Below are positions 11,481 to 23,277 of a stretch of 64,000 nucleotides of DNA, one piece after another (positions within the stretch are counted from its first letter, which is position 1; each line of letters opens with the position of its first letter). Both the position numbers and the translations under genes were made by a program. This stretch comes from Lanius collurio (taxonomy: Eukaryota > Chordata > Aves > Passeriformes > Laniidae), in NCBI GenBank assembly GCA_020086605.1, contig JACBWW010000083.1, positions 1,363,542 through 1,427,541 on the forward strand, given 5' to 3'. The notes below the pieces were generated by a model. That model did not search any database and was not told where the DNA came from. It saw only the letters and a program-made list of their open reading frames with translations.

Positions 11481-12448
11481 AAGGAGCTTTCAGCAAATTC
11501 ATCCCTAATGCTTTGTGTATATACTTGTACTCATGTTAAATTGCTCCAGGGTTGCAACAGCACTTAAAAACTTCTCTAATTTTTCAAAATAAAAAAGTGA
11601 GACAGTCTGACTATGGGCTCAGAGAAGCCAAGCTCTGAGCAAGCAGTACTGACTATAGGAGCTACAAAAAATAAGCATCTGAAAATCTCATCTTGATGGC
11701 AACTTAGGTAACCAATGCATTGCTGCAGTTCCAACCATCAAAACAAAAGCAGATTGTGCACAGAAACCTGCTGCCAGATGGTCATAGCAAGAAAGAAGTC
11801 ACTGCCCCTAATCCAGTGCCTGCGCCTGCCATGCACAGAGTTGCAGGAAGTGGAGAAAAGTGGTCCAGCATCACCCTCACCCCACCCCGATGTGGGTAGC
11901 CATGGAAGAGATGACATACTTGGAGACACATCCCAGCAAGATGAACCCGTCACTGATGGCAACAGGGATGTAGGGGCACAGGGACACAGGACTCATTGGG
12001 CTGAGCTCTGGGCTGTGCCACCTGCAGGATCCAGTTCCTGCTAAAGGTGTATTTCTCATTCACACACATTGCCACATGGCACTTGCCTCCTTCAAGCTCT
12101 AAACTGACAGCAACCACCACCTGGCAAACCCTGGGTAAATCATTCCCATCTCAGGGTCTCTTCCAGCAGAGCTAGGGCTGTACTTTGCAATTACATGCTC
12201 CAGCACAGAGTGATTCACTTGGAAATAGGGATGTAAAAGGGAGAGGGCACAGCCAAAAAACAGGCTTTGTGTAGTAGTACAAGGCATCTGATCAGCTCAA
12301 ACAGCTATAACAATCCATACAAAAGCTACGTTCCCTCCAACACAGGTAAAAGGGAGGTTGCTTCACTGATTGCCTGTCTGGAATTTTACAACAAAGAAAA
12401 TAAGAGCAATGGAACTTTACTGTGAGAAGCACAAAGCAGCCAGTTCTG
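11481..12448. other. Noncoding stretch, no gene seen
   Basis: No coding evidence. A 109-codon open frame at 11715-12044 shows no domain and normal noncoding composition. No RNA gene seen. Confidence 0.65.
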
Positions 12449-12498
12449 TGAGAGGAAGAAACTGAGGCAGGGAGAAATGACTTGCAATACCTACAGGG
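12449..12498 (-). mobile_element. MIR-like SINE fragment
   Basis: The plus strand reads 'gaagaaactgaggcaggg', then 'gaaatgacttgcaata'. This is the reversed form of the MIR-type core 'ttgggcaagtcacttaacc...cctcagtttcc'. About 50 bp align by eye, with decay. It is an old, inert relic. A search against a repeat library would settle the subfamily. Confidence 0.5.
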
Positions 12499-12637
12499 AA
12501 AAGAAAAGCTAATCCCAGCCTGCTTCAAGGTTGACCCTCAATACTGATACCATTAAGAACAGCCATGTCCTTTCAGAGTATTTGATAGTTTATTGATAAT
12601 ATGGTCATTTCCCTTCTCATCTGCAAATGAAGTTATA

Positions 12638-12671
12638 TCTCTTGAAGAGGTTTGTATACCTCTTCAAGAGA
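12638..12671. repeat. Perfect 14-bp inverted repeat, 6-base loop
   Basis: TCTCTTGAAGAGGT (12638-12651) and ACCTCTTCAAGAGA (12658-12671) are exact reverse complements around the spacer TTGTAT. A 14-bp perfect stem with so short a loop is not expected by chance in 64 kb. The rough uniform-base expectation is well below 0.01. Each arm also contains a smaller internal palindrome (CTCTTGAAGAG). No adjoining gene identifies it. Confidence 0.95.
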
Positions 12672-15600
12672 GAGAAATTTTTTTGAGAAGACTCAGGTAA
12701 CACCAGGGTAAACCTGCTTTGGCCAAAACAAGAAGAGAGATGATAAGACTAAGGACATATCTATATTCAGAGGGGTGAGCCTAGCACGTGGAACCTGCTC
12801 TGGACATGCTGCCCTTCCACTGTCTGCATCACATGTGTCTATCTTCAGTCAGACACTCCCAAATCTGCCCACCCCTTCCCCAATAGTTCCTTTCAATTCC
12901 CATCACCACCAGCAGCCTGAACACCTTTGGAGCTGGCATGCTCAGAGCCTTCCTCGTACACCATGGGCATCCCTTTCCCTCTTGCACTCACACATCTGAT
13001 CCAGGCAAAATCCAACAGGTAGGAGAAGGCTGTCAGTACAAGGCTTTCTTCCGCCTGACCCTACTCTGTTAGCAATAGCTCATTATGGCTTCCTATGGAA
13101 ATCCTGACCTTGCTCAGGAATCCTGCACAAATTCTCCTTGATAAAACAGACATCTGCTACCATGAAGCTGGACAGCCAGTTCCCAAGGGCCAGCTCCAGG
13201 CAGCTCCCAAGGGTCTGTGCAGCCCAGAAAGGATTTCTTACAGCAGAGGCCTGCAGAAGGGCTGCTGCATCCAGGAAGCTGACAGACCCCTTCCCTTGTC
13301 CATCCATATATGTTTTATTCCTTCCTGATATCAGCAATCTTGAGTGATCCAGAAATTCCTCCAGATAAAGTAACATAGAGGCTCTAATTTAGCATGGAAG
13401 TTGAATCTTCTAACTGTATTAGGGATTTTTACACTGAGTTAGTAAAATACCATGTGGCTCTTGTAATACACACAGGTTTTTCCTTGGCAGGCTGTGTAAG
13501 CTGCTAACAGCAGACAAGGTCATAAGATGTCTCCTTATCACTGCTTTATGTGCTGGATCCCAGTCCAGCTTTTATTGCATGTCATCCAGCAGAGAGATTT
13601 GATGTACTTTCTAACCTACTGCCTTCCCAAAAGGATTTTCATTCCCAAATCTCATGGCTGAAACACCGCCTCTGGGTTGTCTTCAAAGCTATTACTGCAC
13701 CTCTGGGTTTAAACCTTCCAGTCAGGCAGTATCCTGGGGGAAAACATGTTCTAAATATCAATTCCAGTTTCCATCCTGGCTCACAGGGACTTAGGCTCCC
13801 CATCCTTCACCCCACTACACCCTGCACATCCTCGTCTGCCCAGCAAATATGAAGATCCTTTTTGTAAGAGGTGCCCAACCTCCATGGATCTCAGGGGTAA
13901 GACTTGCACTGAACTAGCCAAATAAAAACAAAAAATCAAGCTTGTCCACTCATGTGTATCTCTTGTTTTGAGGTCCATGGTGGTTGGTTGGCCACCCCTG
14001 CTCAAGGCCATCTGCTCCATCACCTTTTCAGTGGTGGCACAGGCCTTTGAACACATGGCATTTCAAACTGGACACAGTACCTGTGCCATTTCCAAGTGCT
14101 GCCAAACCAAGTCAAACCAAATGGAAATCAATAAGGACAGGCTTGTTCTCTTCTCTTCATTAGTAATTTCTAAGCTGACATGATACACATCAGCCCAGCA
14201 AACTACTTAATACAAGCACCAGGAATGAAGACATTGCAGGACCTTGCTCAGCCTAAGCAAATCTATTAAATAGATCAAATAAATCAGCAAAATTAACAGG
14301 CTGGCCCAAGAAAAGGGAAAGGGTAGGGAAGGGAGGACACCTGCTCTCCACTATACCTCCAGATCTCTCCACCGTCTCCCCTCCAAGCCTACTTTTTCCC
14401 ACCAAAGGCTGTACAACGTGCCCAAAGGAGGGGACCACACAAGGACTGTGAGTGCAGCTGCCCACATCAGAAGGCAGGCTTCCTGTGTAAACTCCTGCTG
14501 GCAGCTGGATGTTGTTTTTCAGCTTCAGGAGTTACCATCATTTCACAAGAGCAGAGCCCTGCACTCCTCTTAAATTAACCACCTCAGGGTCTCCCTGCTC
14601 CATTGCACCCTGTCTGTCTGAAGGGCAGAAGTTGTGTGTGGGAAATTCTCCAGATTTCCATGAAAGGGAAGGTGATTCTTTTTTTTTTTCCTCAGGAAAG
14701 CAATCAAGTTTAAAGTCTGAATATTTGGTCCAGAAGCAGTTTCTCACCAGCACACTCCAAGTACAGAAAATAATGACAAAGGCAGGGAGCAACCATTCTG
14801 TCACAGCTGCATGACCAGCTCTCAGTCAGCCCCCTGTGTTAACCACATACATTCACTTTATGAAATCACTGCAGCAAGCTATAAATGATGCATGAAAATT
14901 AAATGAGAGAACTCCAACCAAGGCATGAATCCCCAGCCACATGGCCAGGTTGGGCAGAGGGGCAGACAAAGTAGAGGCAGACAGAGCACTGTGTGCTAGG
15001 ACACCAAAACAACCTCCCCAGCAGTCAGTTTTTGAAAACCAAATCTGTGTTTCAGGATGTGGTTGAAACAGCATCAGTTTGAAAGGTATATATATTCCAG
15101 AACAGGAGGAAAACCAATCTTCATCCAAAGTGCAGGGCATGTTCAGGGATACCATCCCTAAACTGAGATTAATTTTAAGGAGAGGTGTTTTCCATGGCTG
15201 TGTGTTCACTTACACATATCAAAAGTCCTGGTGCAGTCATGCAGCTGCAAGCAAGGGTGACACACAGGACACAAGGATGGTGCACAGGACCAACCCTGGG
15301 CTGTGTTTTGCCCCAGATGCTGCTTCATTAAGACTTAAGACTGTCCATGGGCTTGGTCTGTGCCCCCCCACTCCTCCTGCTCCTTCACCACAGCCATAGG
15401 CATTTCTACAACAGCACTGCACATAAAAGCATGAATGTGGGACATTTCTAGAGGAGTACTGTCATACTACTTGGTCCACAGCTGCCCAGCTATTAGAAAT
15501 AACCTGGACTTCCAGAATAACCCTTCCAAAACTAGAGATTGCATGTTGAATTCACCCCTCTTAGAAGGGCTGCCAGCACAACAGAAAAGCACCTGCTTAC

Positions 15601-15890
15601 ACTGGGATTTAGGTCCATTTGCAATTGAAAGGGAAGATGGAAGAAGAAAAGCTAGGAGATGGTCTTCCAAGTCTGTATTTTTTAGTATTAATGTGCAAAT
15701 AGCTGATGGACAACCTGTCCTCTCCAGAGACTGGACAGGAGACTGTAACTCCATTCCAAGACTCTCATACTTGCTTCCAAATCTTGGAAACTCTACAGCC
15801 AGCACTAGTTCTGGACAGAGGACATCTGTAAGAGACTGGAGCTGTGAATACTTTGCAGACACAGGATTCGAAGGGGTATCTTAGTAGAGG
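12672..15890. other. Noncoding stretch, no gene seen
   Basis: No recognisable gene. A 149-codon plus frame (15435-15884) and an overlapping 131-codon minus frame (15467-15862) share the same DNA. That argues for chance openness rather than two genes, and neither has a domain I recognise. A short T10 run lies near 14678. Confidence 0.6.
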
Positions 15891-18251
15891 ACAGAAAAGC
15901 AATACGCAAATCATACCCACAAGAGCCTGGCATTCCTTCCACAGGCACAGCTCCCAGTGAAAACAAACAAGCTGCTTTCCCATAGCATCTGCAGAAAGAA
16001 ATTGTTTTAATTGCTCTAGATACAATAGCCAAACCTTAGACCTTAATCTGGCTGCCTATTACTCTTGCTTGGTGAAAGTCACTCTTGTGAAAGCAGCCAG
16101 CTGGTATGGAGCTTATCAGGCAGTAGCACAGAGCCGGACAGATCTCACCCCACAGCCCATGCCTAGGGGACCCTGCAGGGATCCCTGCCCAGGAAGGGGA
16201 GCTGTTGTAATCCCCCCCCCACACACGCACAAGCTCCAGAACTCCTCTCTCTGTGTCCATAATGAACTCCCCAAACTCCCTGCCTGGGAACCACCTTTTA
16301 AAGGGTAATGTTTGACTCATTCCCTAAAATCTGTGCAGGATGGCCAGGGCAGGTTGGTCCAGCTGATTCCCCTTTCCCTCCTTCCCATTGTCTGGCCAAA
16401 GAATGCAGAGGGCAAACCCCCTTTGTCCCCACATGTACAAGCCATGCCTAGAAGGAGCAACACAGCACTCAGCTGCTTTCCTAAAAGATGTTTTAACACA
16501 AACAATAAATATTCATCATCATAATTTCAGATTCCTGCTGACTGCATAACATGGATGACAGCCAAACATTCATGGCCAAAGTTGCAGTGCCTGGAGTTAC
16601 ACATCCAAATAAAGAGCCAGACTGTCATGCTGCCCATGTTGCCTCCCATCAATAACAGGAGCTGACTATTAACAGAAGACAAAACATGATGAGAAAACGC
16701 AGAAAATGTGTGCACAAACAATAAGACAGCTTGCTACAAAGCCAAAATATTGATGTGGGTACCAGCTTTTTTTTAAAGCTACCTTAACCTTTTTGTTTTC
16801 TATGTTAAATAAATCAATGGCAACCAAAATGATCAGATATATCTGACATGCAAGAAGACAGCTCCACATATTTAAGAGTGAATAATTTTTAAAAAATCCA
16901 TGTAGATTTTAGGGTTTTGTTTTTGTCAATAATATTTTCTACAGAAAGTGAAATTTTCTTTTATAAGAAAAGTATCTATGAACCATCAAGTATCATTTTT
17001 TTAACCCTCAAGATATTTAGTTTTCTTTAATCAGTCTGGGTAATATACAGGTGAATTGTCTGGAAAATAATCAGTTGCCAAAATAACCAACAGAGTTTGA
17101 TTTTTGAACTTTTTTTCCCCATGAAAAGAAGAGTATAAACTCTCAACAATCTCTGCGTCACAAAGAAAAGGAATAACTGTTGTGAAAGTTTGCTTTCTGA
17201 CCACTTTTTTAATCCCCCAGAAAATGTGCTGAGCAGAAAAACAGCAACCCAAAATCAAAAACCAGTGTCTCATCTTGGGAAGTAGATTAAAACCAGACAT
17301 GCCTGCTTTATTTTTGTGTCCCTTCAAAATTGCTTTTTAACTTCCTTGAGCTTTCAGAGTGCTCTTTAGCCTCTGTCCCAGTCCCCATGTGGTTACACCG
17401 GTCCCACCAGCCACATCACAAGCCCTAACCCAGCTCATTTGTTCTCAGATGATGCAACATATCCCAGCATACAAATGACTTCAGAAAACACAGCTTTCCT
17501 TTGAAAAAAAGTTCTTCTGTCACTGAACACAGTGCAGCTTGAAAAAGAGAAGATAAGCTGTATTTTACTGGCTCATCATGAGGGAAGTGCTCAGATACCC
17601 AAGTGCTGCAGGGACCTTGCCACCTTGCCTAAGCCTGTGACTGCTCAAGTTTGCTGTCCCAAATGCCACTGGCCCAGCTGTCCCCTGCCTGACTGCCTGG
17701 GATGCCAGCGCTGCAGTCAATGGCTTTAGGGAGCTGGCTTGGAATTCACTGTTATTATTTCTGAATATGACTTTGAGACAAGAAATGCAATATATTATTT
17801 ATTATTTTACTTATTATTATGTATGTTATTCTTATTCTTTGACCTATTATTATCATCATCATTATCATTAAACAGAGACACTCCTGCTAACCATTGTCCC
17901 TTTGGTCATTGCAAAATCCTAGACAAGAGGTTAAAGTTTTACAGACATCCACACGACACTAATTCTACTAAAATCTAAGCTGTCACAGAACTCATCTTCC
18001 ATTTCCCATACCATTGGAGAGAGATGGGACAGCCCAGCTGCATCTCTGGAATAAACATCTGAAGACATTCAGAAAGGGGATGTTGTACACTGACTCAGAA
18101 CTGTACAGATCTTTAGACAGCTGCTGGAATGTCCATCCAGGCTCCAACATGAGCATTTCACTTGCGTGCTGGGGTTTCTGTACAGGTGGACAGTGTTAAG
18201 TGATTTGGGCAGCACTTATAGTTGCTAAATTAGACCCCAGTGGCCCAAGCA
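15891..18251. other. Noncoding, AT-rich with simple tracts
   Basis: No gene seen. A C9 run followed by an AC tract lies at about 16212-16228. The part from 16480 to 17340 is AT-rich. Confidence 0.65.
17790..17871. repeat. TTA/ATC-type microsatellite
   Basis: Imperfect TTATTA repeats that pass into ATC/ATT triplets near the right end. The tract is interrupted and therefore probably old. Confidence 0.85.
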
Positions 18252-18457
18252 AAGCACCTCTCTCCTTTGACTACAGAATGAGACAGTTGAGGTTGTTCAG
18301 CCTGGAGAAGGGAAGGCTCCAGGGAGACCTTATTTCAGCCTTTTAATACTTGAAGGAGGCCTGTAAGAAAGATGGGCGCAAACACTTCAGCAGGGCCTGT
18401 TGTGACAGGACACGGCCTGATGGTTTTGAACTAAAAAGAGGTTGATTTAGATCAGTC
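18252..18457 (+). mobile_element. CR1 LINE interior fragment
   Basis: The run 'ggttgttcagcctggagaag' (about 18291-18310) followed by 'ggaaggctcc', 'agggagacctta', 'ggaggcctgtaagaaag' and 'ggttgatttagat' follows the CR1 region that encodes the reverse transcriptase C-terminus and the start of the 3' UTR. The copy is sense on the plus strand. It lacks the TTCTATGA tail, so its 3' end was deleted or has decayed. It is not coding-competent. Confidence 0.9.
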
Positions 18458-18488
18458 TGTGCAGATCCATGCAGGGCTGTGCTGCGTC

Positions 18489-18530
18489 CTGCCATGCCTT
18501 GCCCTGTCACACCTTGCCCTGCCATACCGG
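18489..18530. repeat. 15-bp tandem repeat, about 2.7 units
   Basis: Units CTGCCATGCCTTGCC (18489-18503) and CTGTCACACCTTGCC (18504-18518), then a partial unit CTGCCATACC. It begins some 30 bp after the CR1 fragment loses similarity, so it may have grown at that breakpoint. Confidence 0.8.
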
Positions 18531-19156
18531 GAGATGTTCTCATCCCTGAGAACCCTGTCCATGCCTGCTCATGCATGGAAAACCACCTCCCTAATTCCCA
18601 GTTATAGGATTAACTGCCACTGGAGTGGAGTGGAGGGCTCCTGGGGCAGCAGGTCCCTGTGTGCAGCAGCAGAGGGACAGCAAAAGTTACACGTCCCTGC
18701 AAGAAGCTTCATCCCTGGATGGACAGCAAGAGAGGGGAATCAGTTGCCCACAGATGTACATGACACAGTGCCAGAACTGGACGATAAGCAAGGTTTGGTT
18801 TAGAGGCTGTCTGCTGCTCAGAGATCCCAGTCTCTTTTGATCCAGCAGACCCAGGCTTTTTTTCCTTTCCTGGGCACAGCCAGAGCCCATCTGTCCATGG
18901 AGGCTTTTATCTCGTGCTAGGACAGAGACAGGGCTCTTGGGACAGCTCTGGCTGAAGACATTGACTTCCAGGTGATTCTTTTTATTGTGGCAGGCATATA
19001 TTTCAGATCTTTTTGTGGGCTGTTTTTTTTTCCTTAGCTTTTTCCAAGAAAATATTAGCAAGCAGAATTTGTAGAGCAAATGTACCTACAGGCCTAAAGT
19101 GAAGGCATTTAAAATAGAAATAAATAAAAGTGTAAATATGTTATTATGCACACCTA
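18531..19156. other. Noncoding stretch, no gene seen
   Basis: No gene recognised. A 130-codon minus frame (18687-19079) is cut by T-rich runs that give Lys stretches and has no domain. Confidence 0.6.
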
Positions 19157-19205
19157 GGGCCTGATCCTGCGGAGATTTACTCCTGAGAATAATCTCTATC
19201 CAGGC
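19157..19205 (+). mobile_element. Ancient TIR-type transposon fragment, probable
   Basis: The start 'gggcctgatcctgc' followed by 'gatttactcctgag' and 'aataatctc' resembles the terminal part of an old nonautonomous DNA transposon family widespread in sauropsids. Those elements open with GGGCCTGATCCTGCA and contain TTACTC motifs. Only about 45 bp match and the other terminus is not seen. Family assignment is from memory and should be tested with a repeat library. Confidence 0.4.
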
Positions 19206-22200
19206 AACTGCAGATGTGCCTTTGAACTCAGTCAGATAACCTGGGAGAGCAGGGAGTATAATCATAAATACCCCGCAAGGGGAGGCTCAGATCCTAGCTG
19301 CTCTTGCTAAGGTGAAAAGCAATTTGGAGAGAAATTTTGGAGTTCTCATGACTTTTGGAAATGTTGGTAACTTCTGGTGATATCACAGGCTGCCCCCCAC
19401 AGACCACAGGTTCTCAGCCGTGGACCTACCTACACAGAAACAGAGTAGAGTTTCAGGCAGGAGAGTTCAGGGAACTCCAACTCCACCATCAGCCTCAGAG
19501 CCGAGCCTCAAACCCCGGCCCTTCCCTCACCCAGAAACACATCAGCCAGGCATTTTGCACATTCTTTGGTGACCTTTTCTGGCTCTCAAATCAACAGAGC
19601 GCAGAGCCTGAGGTCTGTGGTGGCCTGGTGCATGCCAGCGTTTCCAGTTAGGCTTTTCCAGTGGGTTTGTTTTGGAGTCTGACAGGTTCAGGGTGGGCCA
19701 AGAACAGCGAGTCCTTCTGTATCAAGTCCTGCTTAAACCCCAGGTTAGTCGTAATTTATTTGCAGCTTGGATTGCCTTCTCTCTGCCCTAAAACTACAAG
19801 AAAGCAATAATTTCTGTTTACAAGACTCATGATTTGGCAAGATCAAAATATTCTACTTTGCTTTTCAATAGTCCAGTGATTTCATGTCAAACCTGTTCAA
19901 TTTTATTTTTTGACAATGCGCAGAAGAAAGCCATATTATTTTTCCTTGCCTGTTCTGAGCATAGAAAGAGAATGAGAACTCCAAAACAAAGCCTAACAGT
20001 GTGCCAGGGAGACGTTCGGCACAGTGAGTTCATGGCCATCACTGCACAATGCAGGTAGAAACCACACCATTTCTGGACTGAGAAAAGGTGAAATATAATG
20101 TGAGGCTCATTCACCTTTTCACACCACATGTCCTTATACTTAACATCTCAAGAGGCAGCACAAAAAATTACTTCACCACTAGGCAGAGTGAGGACACAGT
20201 GCATCCAAGTTTGCCAACATGGCATGTTTATATACTTCAAATTTTTGTCAAGACACAACATGAGGGCAGAAGACATTTGGAAGTCCCAGTGATGGTTCTT
20301 GCAGATATAGTGCATCAGAGTGAACCCAGCAAGGCTCTTGGATCTGACACCGAGGAATATTCATTTGCTGAACATACTGCACAAAAATCAGGATGTAGCA
20401 AAGCACAAAACTGCCTTGATTCCTTGCACCTCTATCCACCCTGCAAACACACCCCTCTCTGCCTGGGCAGTCCTGCACAGACAGCTAAGCCCCAAAGGTC
20501 ACAGCACTTGTAAACTGGAAAAAAGCTGCTCATCTGCAAGGGAGGGCATCTGAGCAGTGAATCAGCTTCTAGAGGAACTATGCAAGATTATTTGTAATGC
20601 TGATTCTTTCCCTAAGGAGCACTTCTATTTTATGACAGTGGAGCTGGAGGTGTTAAAGTCTCCTGGATGAAGCCTTCGTCTCTACTGTGCCTCATACCAG
20701 ACTGGAAAGTCAGAAGGTCTAGTCCCAGCCTTAAAAAAAGCCTCCTAAAGAAGCCAGACAGAGATGCAATGATGCTTTTTATTACCCAAGGCACTTACAA
20801 GCGTCCAATTACTGCATACATTTGTAAGGAGAGAAAATTAAATCCAGATCCCACCTTCAGATTAGGAACACTCCAACTGCCAGTCCTTTCTGGCCTCTAG
20901 GATGCATCTAGGAATCCTGCACTGCCCCAACAAGGGGGAAAATACTAGTGGTTGCAAAAGACCCTGTTCTTGGTATCACATCTCCTTGAGAGGCTGAACT
21001 TCCCTGTGGGTCCTTCTTGCCCTTTCCCCATTGTAAGAAACACCACATAGTTATTCAAGTAACAGAAGCAGCACCACTGTGTTATCAACATGACAAAATA
21101 CAACCAAGTGAAGGTGAATTTAAAATATTAAGTGTCATTTTGATCCAGAGGACACCAGTCATCTTAGAGGAATTAAAAAAAAAAGAAGGAATAGCAGCCT
21201 GCTTTTAGGTATCCCAAGAGGAGGAGTAGAACAAAACTCATCAAGTAAATAATACGCTTAGCCTCAGTTTTAATTTAAACCATATTTTAGTGTCTCAGCA
21301 TAGCAGGAATTCTGTGACTTCCTTCCAGCTCGCATCATTGCTACAAATATTTCTCTCCATATTTTACATGCAGCTATGCAGTGGTTGTATTAGCAACTCC
21401 TGTGCAGGAAATGGCTGGGAAAGAACCTTATCTTTACAAAGTTGTTTCTTTTGACTATTGCTTCTAATTCAGTTCAAATTCAAGGTCTAATGTGGAAAAG
21501 GCTATTAGTCATCAAAATTACAATTTTATCAGCAAACCAATAACCATAACGCAACTATTCACTAAGAATGAGTGGCAAGAAATGACTCTCCAAATGAATG
21601 GGCCCAACACAGCAGAAGTCGTGGAGACCAGCAACACAGATGTACAAAGGAAAATAAGATCATTAAAATTCATAAAATAGAGAAATAAATGTTTTTTGCA
21701 ATATTCACAAGTATTTCAGTCAGAAAGCTTGGCTTTATCCTAATTTGGTCAAATAAGCAAGGAGATATGCACCAGCCTGCAGCGTCACCAGGCACAAAAG
21801 TCTAGGAGGAATATCAGCAATTGTGGTAAAAACTCACACATTGGAAAATGGAGCTCCAGAAATGTCCTTCATAGCGTCCTCCTGGGTTATATGGGAGCAT
21901 GGATCAGAACATTGATGTACACAATGTGACTTCCTTAGTGGGGACAGTCCTGTCATGGGCAATGGTAGGCAAAGACACTCCCCACAGCAGCTAATAAACC
22001 ACATTAAAGAGATTTAAATAACATCAGGCTACACAGATATGCAACAGCATTTAGGTGACAGAGGAGCAGAGAGTACAACACACCAAAAAAATGTCTGGCA
22101 GTAAGCATGTGTCACTTCAGTTTGATGATGTTTCTCCAAAATGTCTCTCCAGCAGGGTTGGAGACAAGTTTTGTGTCACCATAAAAAATTAAATGCCCCA

Positions 22201-23220
22201 GAAAAGAAATACCTTCTCAAGTACCTATGTCATTTCAGAATCAGAGAATCATACCAATGTCCAACTTTGCCTAGCTTTGAAATACAAACGCACTTTGGGA
22301 GTGATGCCCAGTGAAAAATCATCAAACATTATGGGCAGAGGATAAAGGAGAAAGAGAAAACATTTAATAATCATCTGTCAGGTTGTTAAAGAACAATGCA
22401 GGCAGAGATAAAAGAGAAGGTTTTGAAAGCTTTCAGAATGAAGAGGCAGAACGCATTATTTGTGTTTAGTTAAATAGGTAAAAAGCACAGTGGACATACA
22501 TATTTGATTTGCATCTGGGGTGAACTGACAAACCAATAAGCCTCAGAAAGAAAAGAAAAGCAGACAAGTCACCCCTAGTAGCAGCACCAGCCACCACAGG
22601 GTGCAGTGTTGGGGTGAGCCTGGATGGAAAAGGGGTGTTTGGGGTGATCACAGCTCTGAGGATGGTTGGATCAAAATGCTGGAGACATTTGTCTCAGAAT
22701 TACTGCATTTGGGGTTGTTAAGTCCTTCTCAATCTGTTTACCTGTGGTCTCTCAGCTGGCAGAAGCCAGGAGCAGGACATGCAGAAGTCATTGCATTTAC
22801 TCCCCTAGGGGTCCTCCCACATGTCTGAAGTGCTGCTGCCCAACAGTGATCTCTGCACAAGGGAAGAGCTGCAGAAAGCCCAGAAGGGTTCTGGGGATGG
22901 CAGTGGCTCTAAGTGATAGTGGCCTGAGAACAGAAAATCACAGAATGGTCTGCTCAGCTACCACACTACAAAATCAAATTACTACTTTCCAAAGTAGTGA
23001 TTTAGTGCTGCTCCACCCCACCAGATATAAAATCATTCCACTTTGTTCTCAGAAGTCCACACTGCCTTTTTCATTTAACACAAGTGTCCCTCTGACCTCA
23101 TGGCAGTAGGGACAAAAAAATTTTGCTTTCAAGGACTAGTAAAAAATATCTTTCAAAATAAAGCAGAAAGAAAAATATTAACCAGAAGAAGGACAGAGCA
23201 GTTTCACTAAACCACTGAAA
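19206..23220. other. Noncoding stretch, no gene seen
   Basis: About 4 kb without a recognisable gene or RNA. Frames of up to about 147 codons (22666-23109, 20088-20513) have no domain. The 21250-22450 part is AT-rich. A TTGTTAAAGAACAA inverted SOX-like pair lies at 22383-22396, which is weak evidence of anything. Confidence 0.6.
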
Positions 23221-23228
23221 GGGGTGGA

Positions 23229-23277
23229 GGGGTCTCCCATTAACCAGGACCCAGGGGTCCTCCACCAGGGAGACCCC
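23229..23277. repeat. Nested inverted repeat
   Basis: Outer arms GGGGTCTCCC (23229-23238) and GGGAGACCCC (23268-23277) are exact reverse complements. Between them, AGGACCC (23246-23252) and GGGTCCT (23255-23261) form a second perfect palindrome around two bases. A third alternative pairing exists between GGTGGAGG (23224-23231) and CCTCCACC (23259-23266), so the sequence could switch between folds. Confidence 0.9.

Noticed and set aside
15435..15884. 149-codon plus frame with a 131-codon minus frame opposite
   Set aside because: Overlapping openness on both strands without a domain suggests chance.
22240..22265. 'gaatcagagaatcat' as a CR1 tail
   Set aside because: Only about 15 bases resemble the tail and the following sequence does not continue as CR1.
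22383..22396. Inverted SOX-like pair TTGTT-AAAG-AACAA
   Set aside because: Orientation is not the known SOXE dimer and the chance probability is high.
22931..22955. 'aatcacagaatggt' as a CR1 tail
   Set aside because: Similarity ends after about 14 bases.
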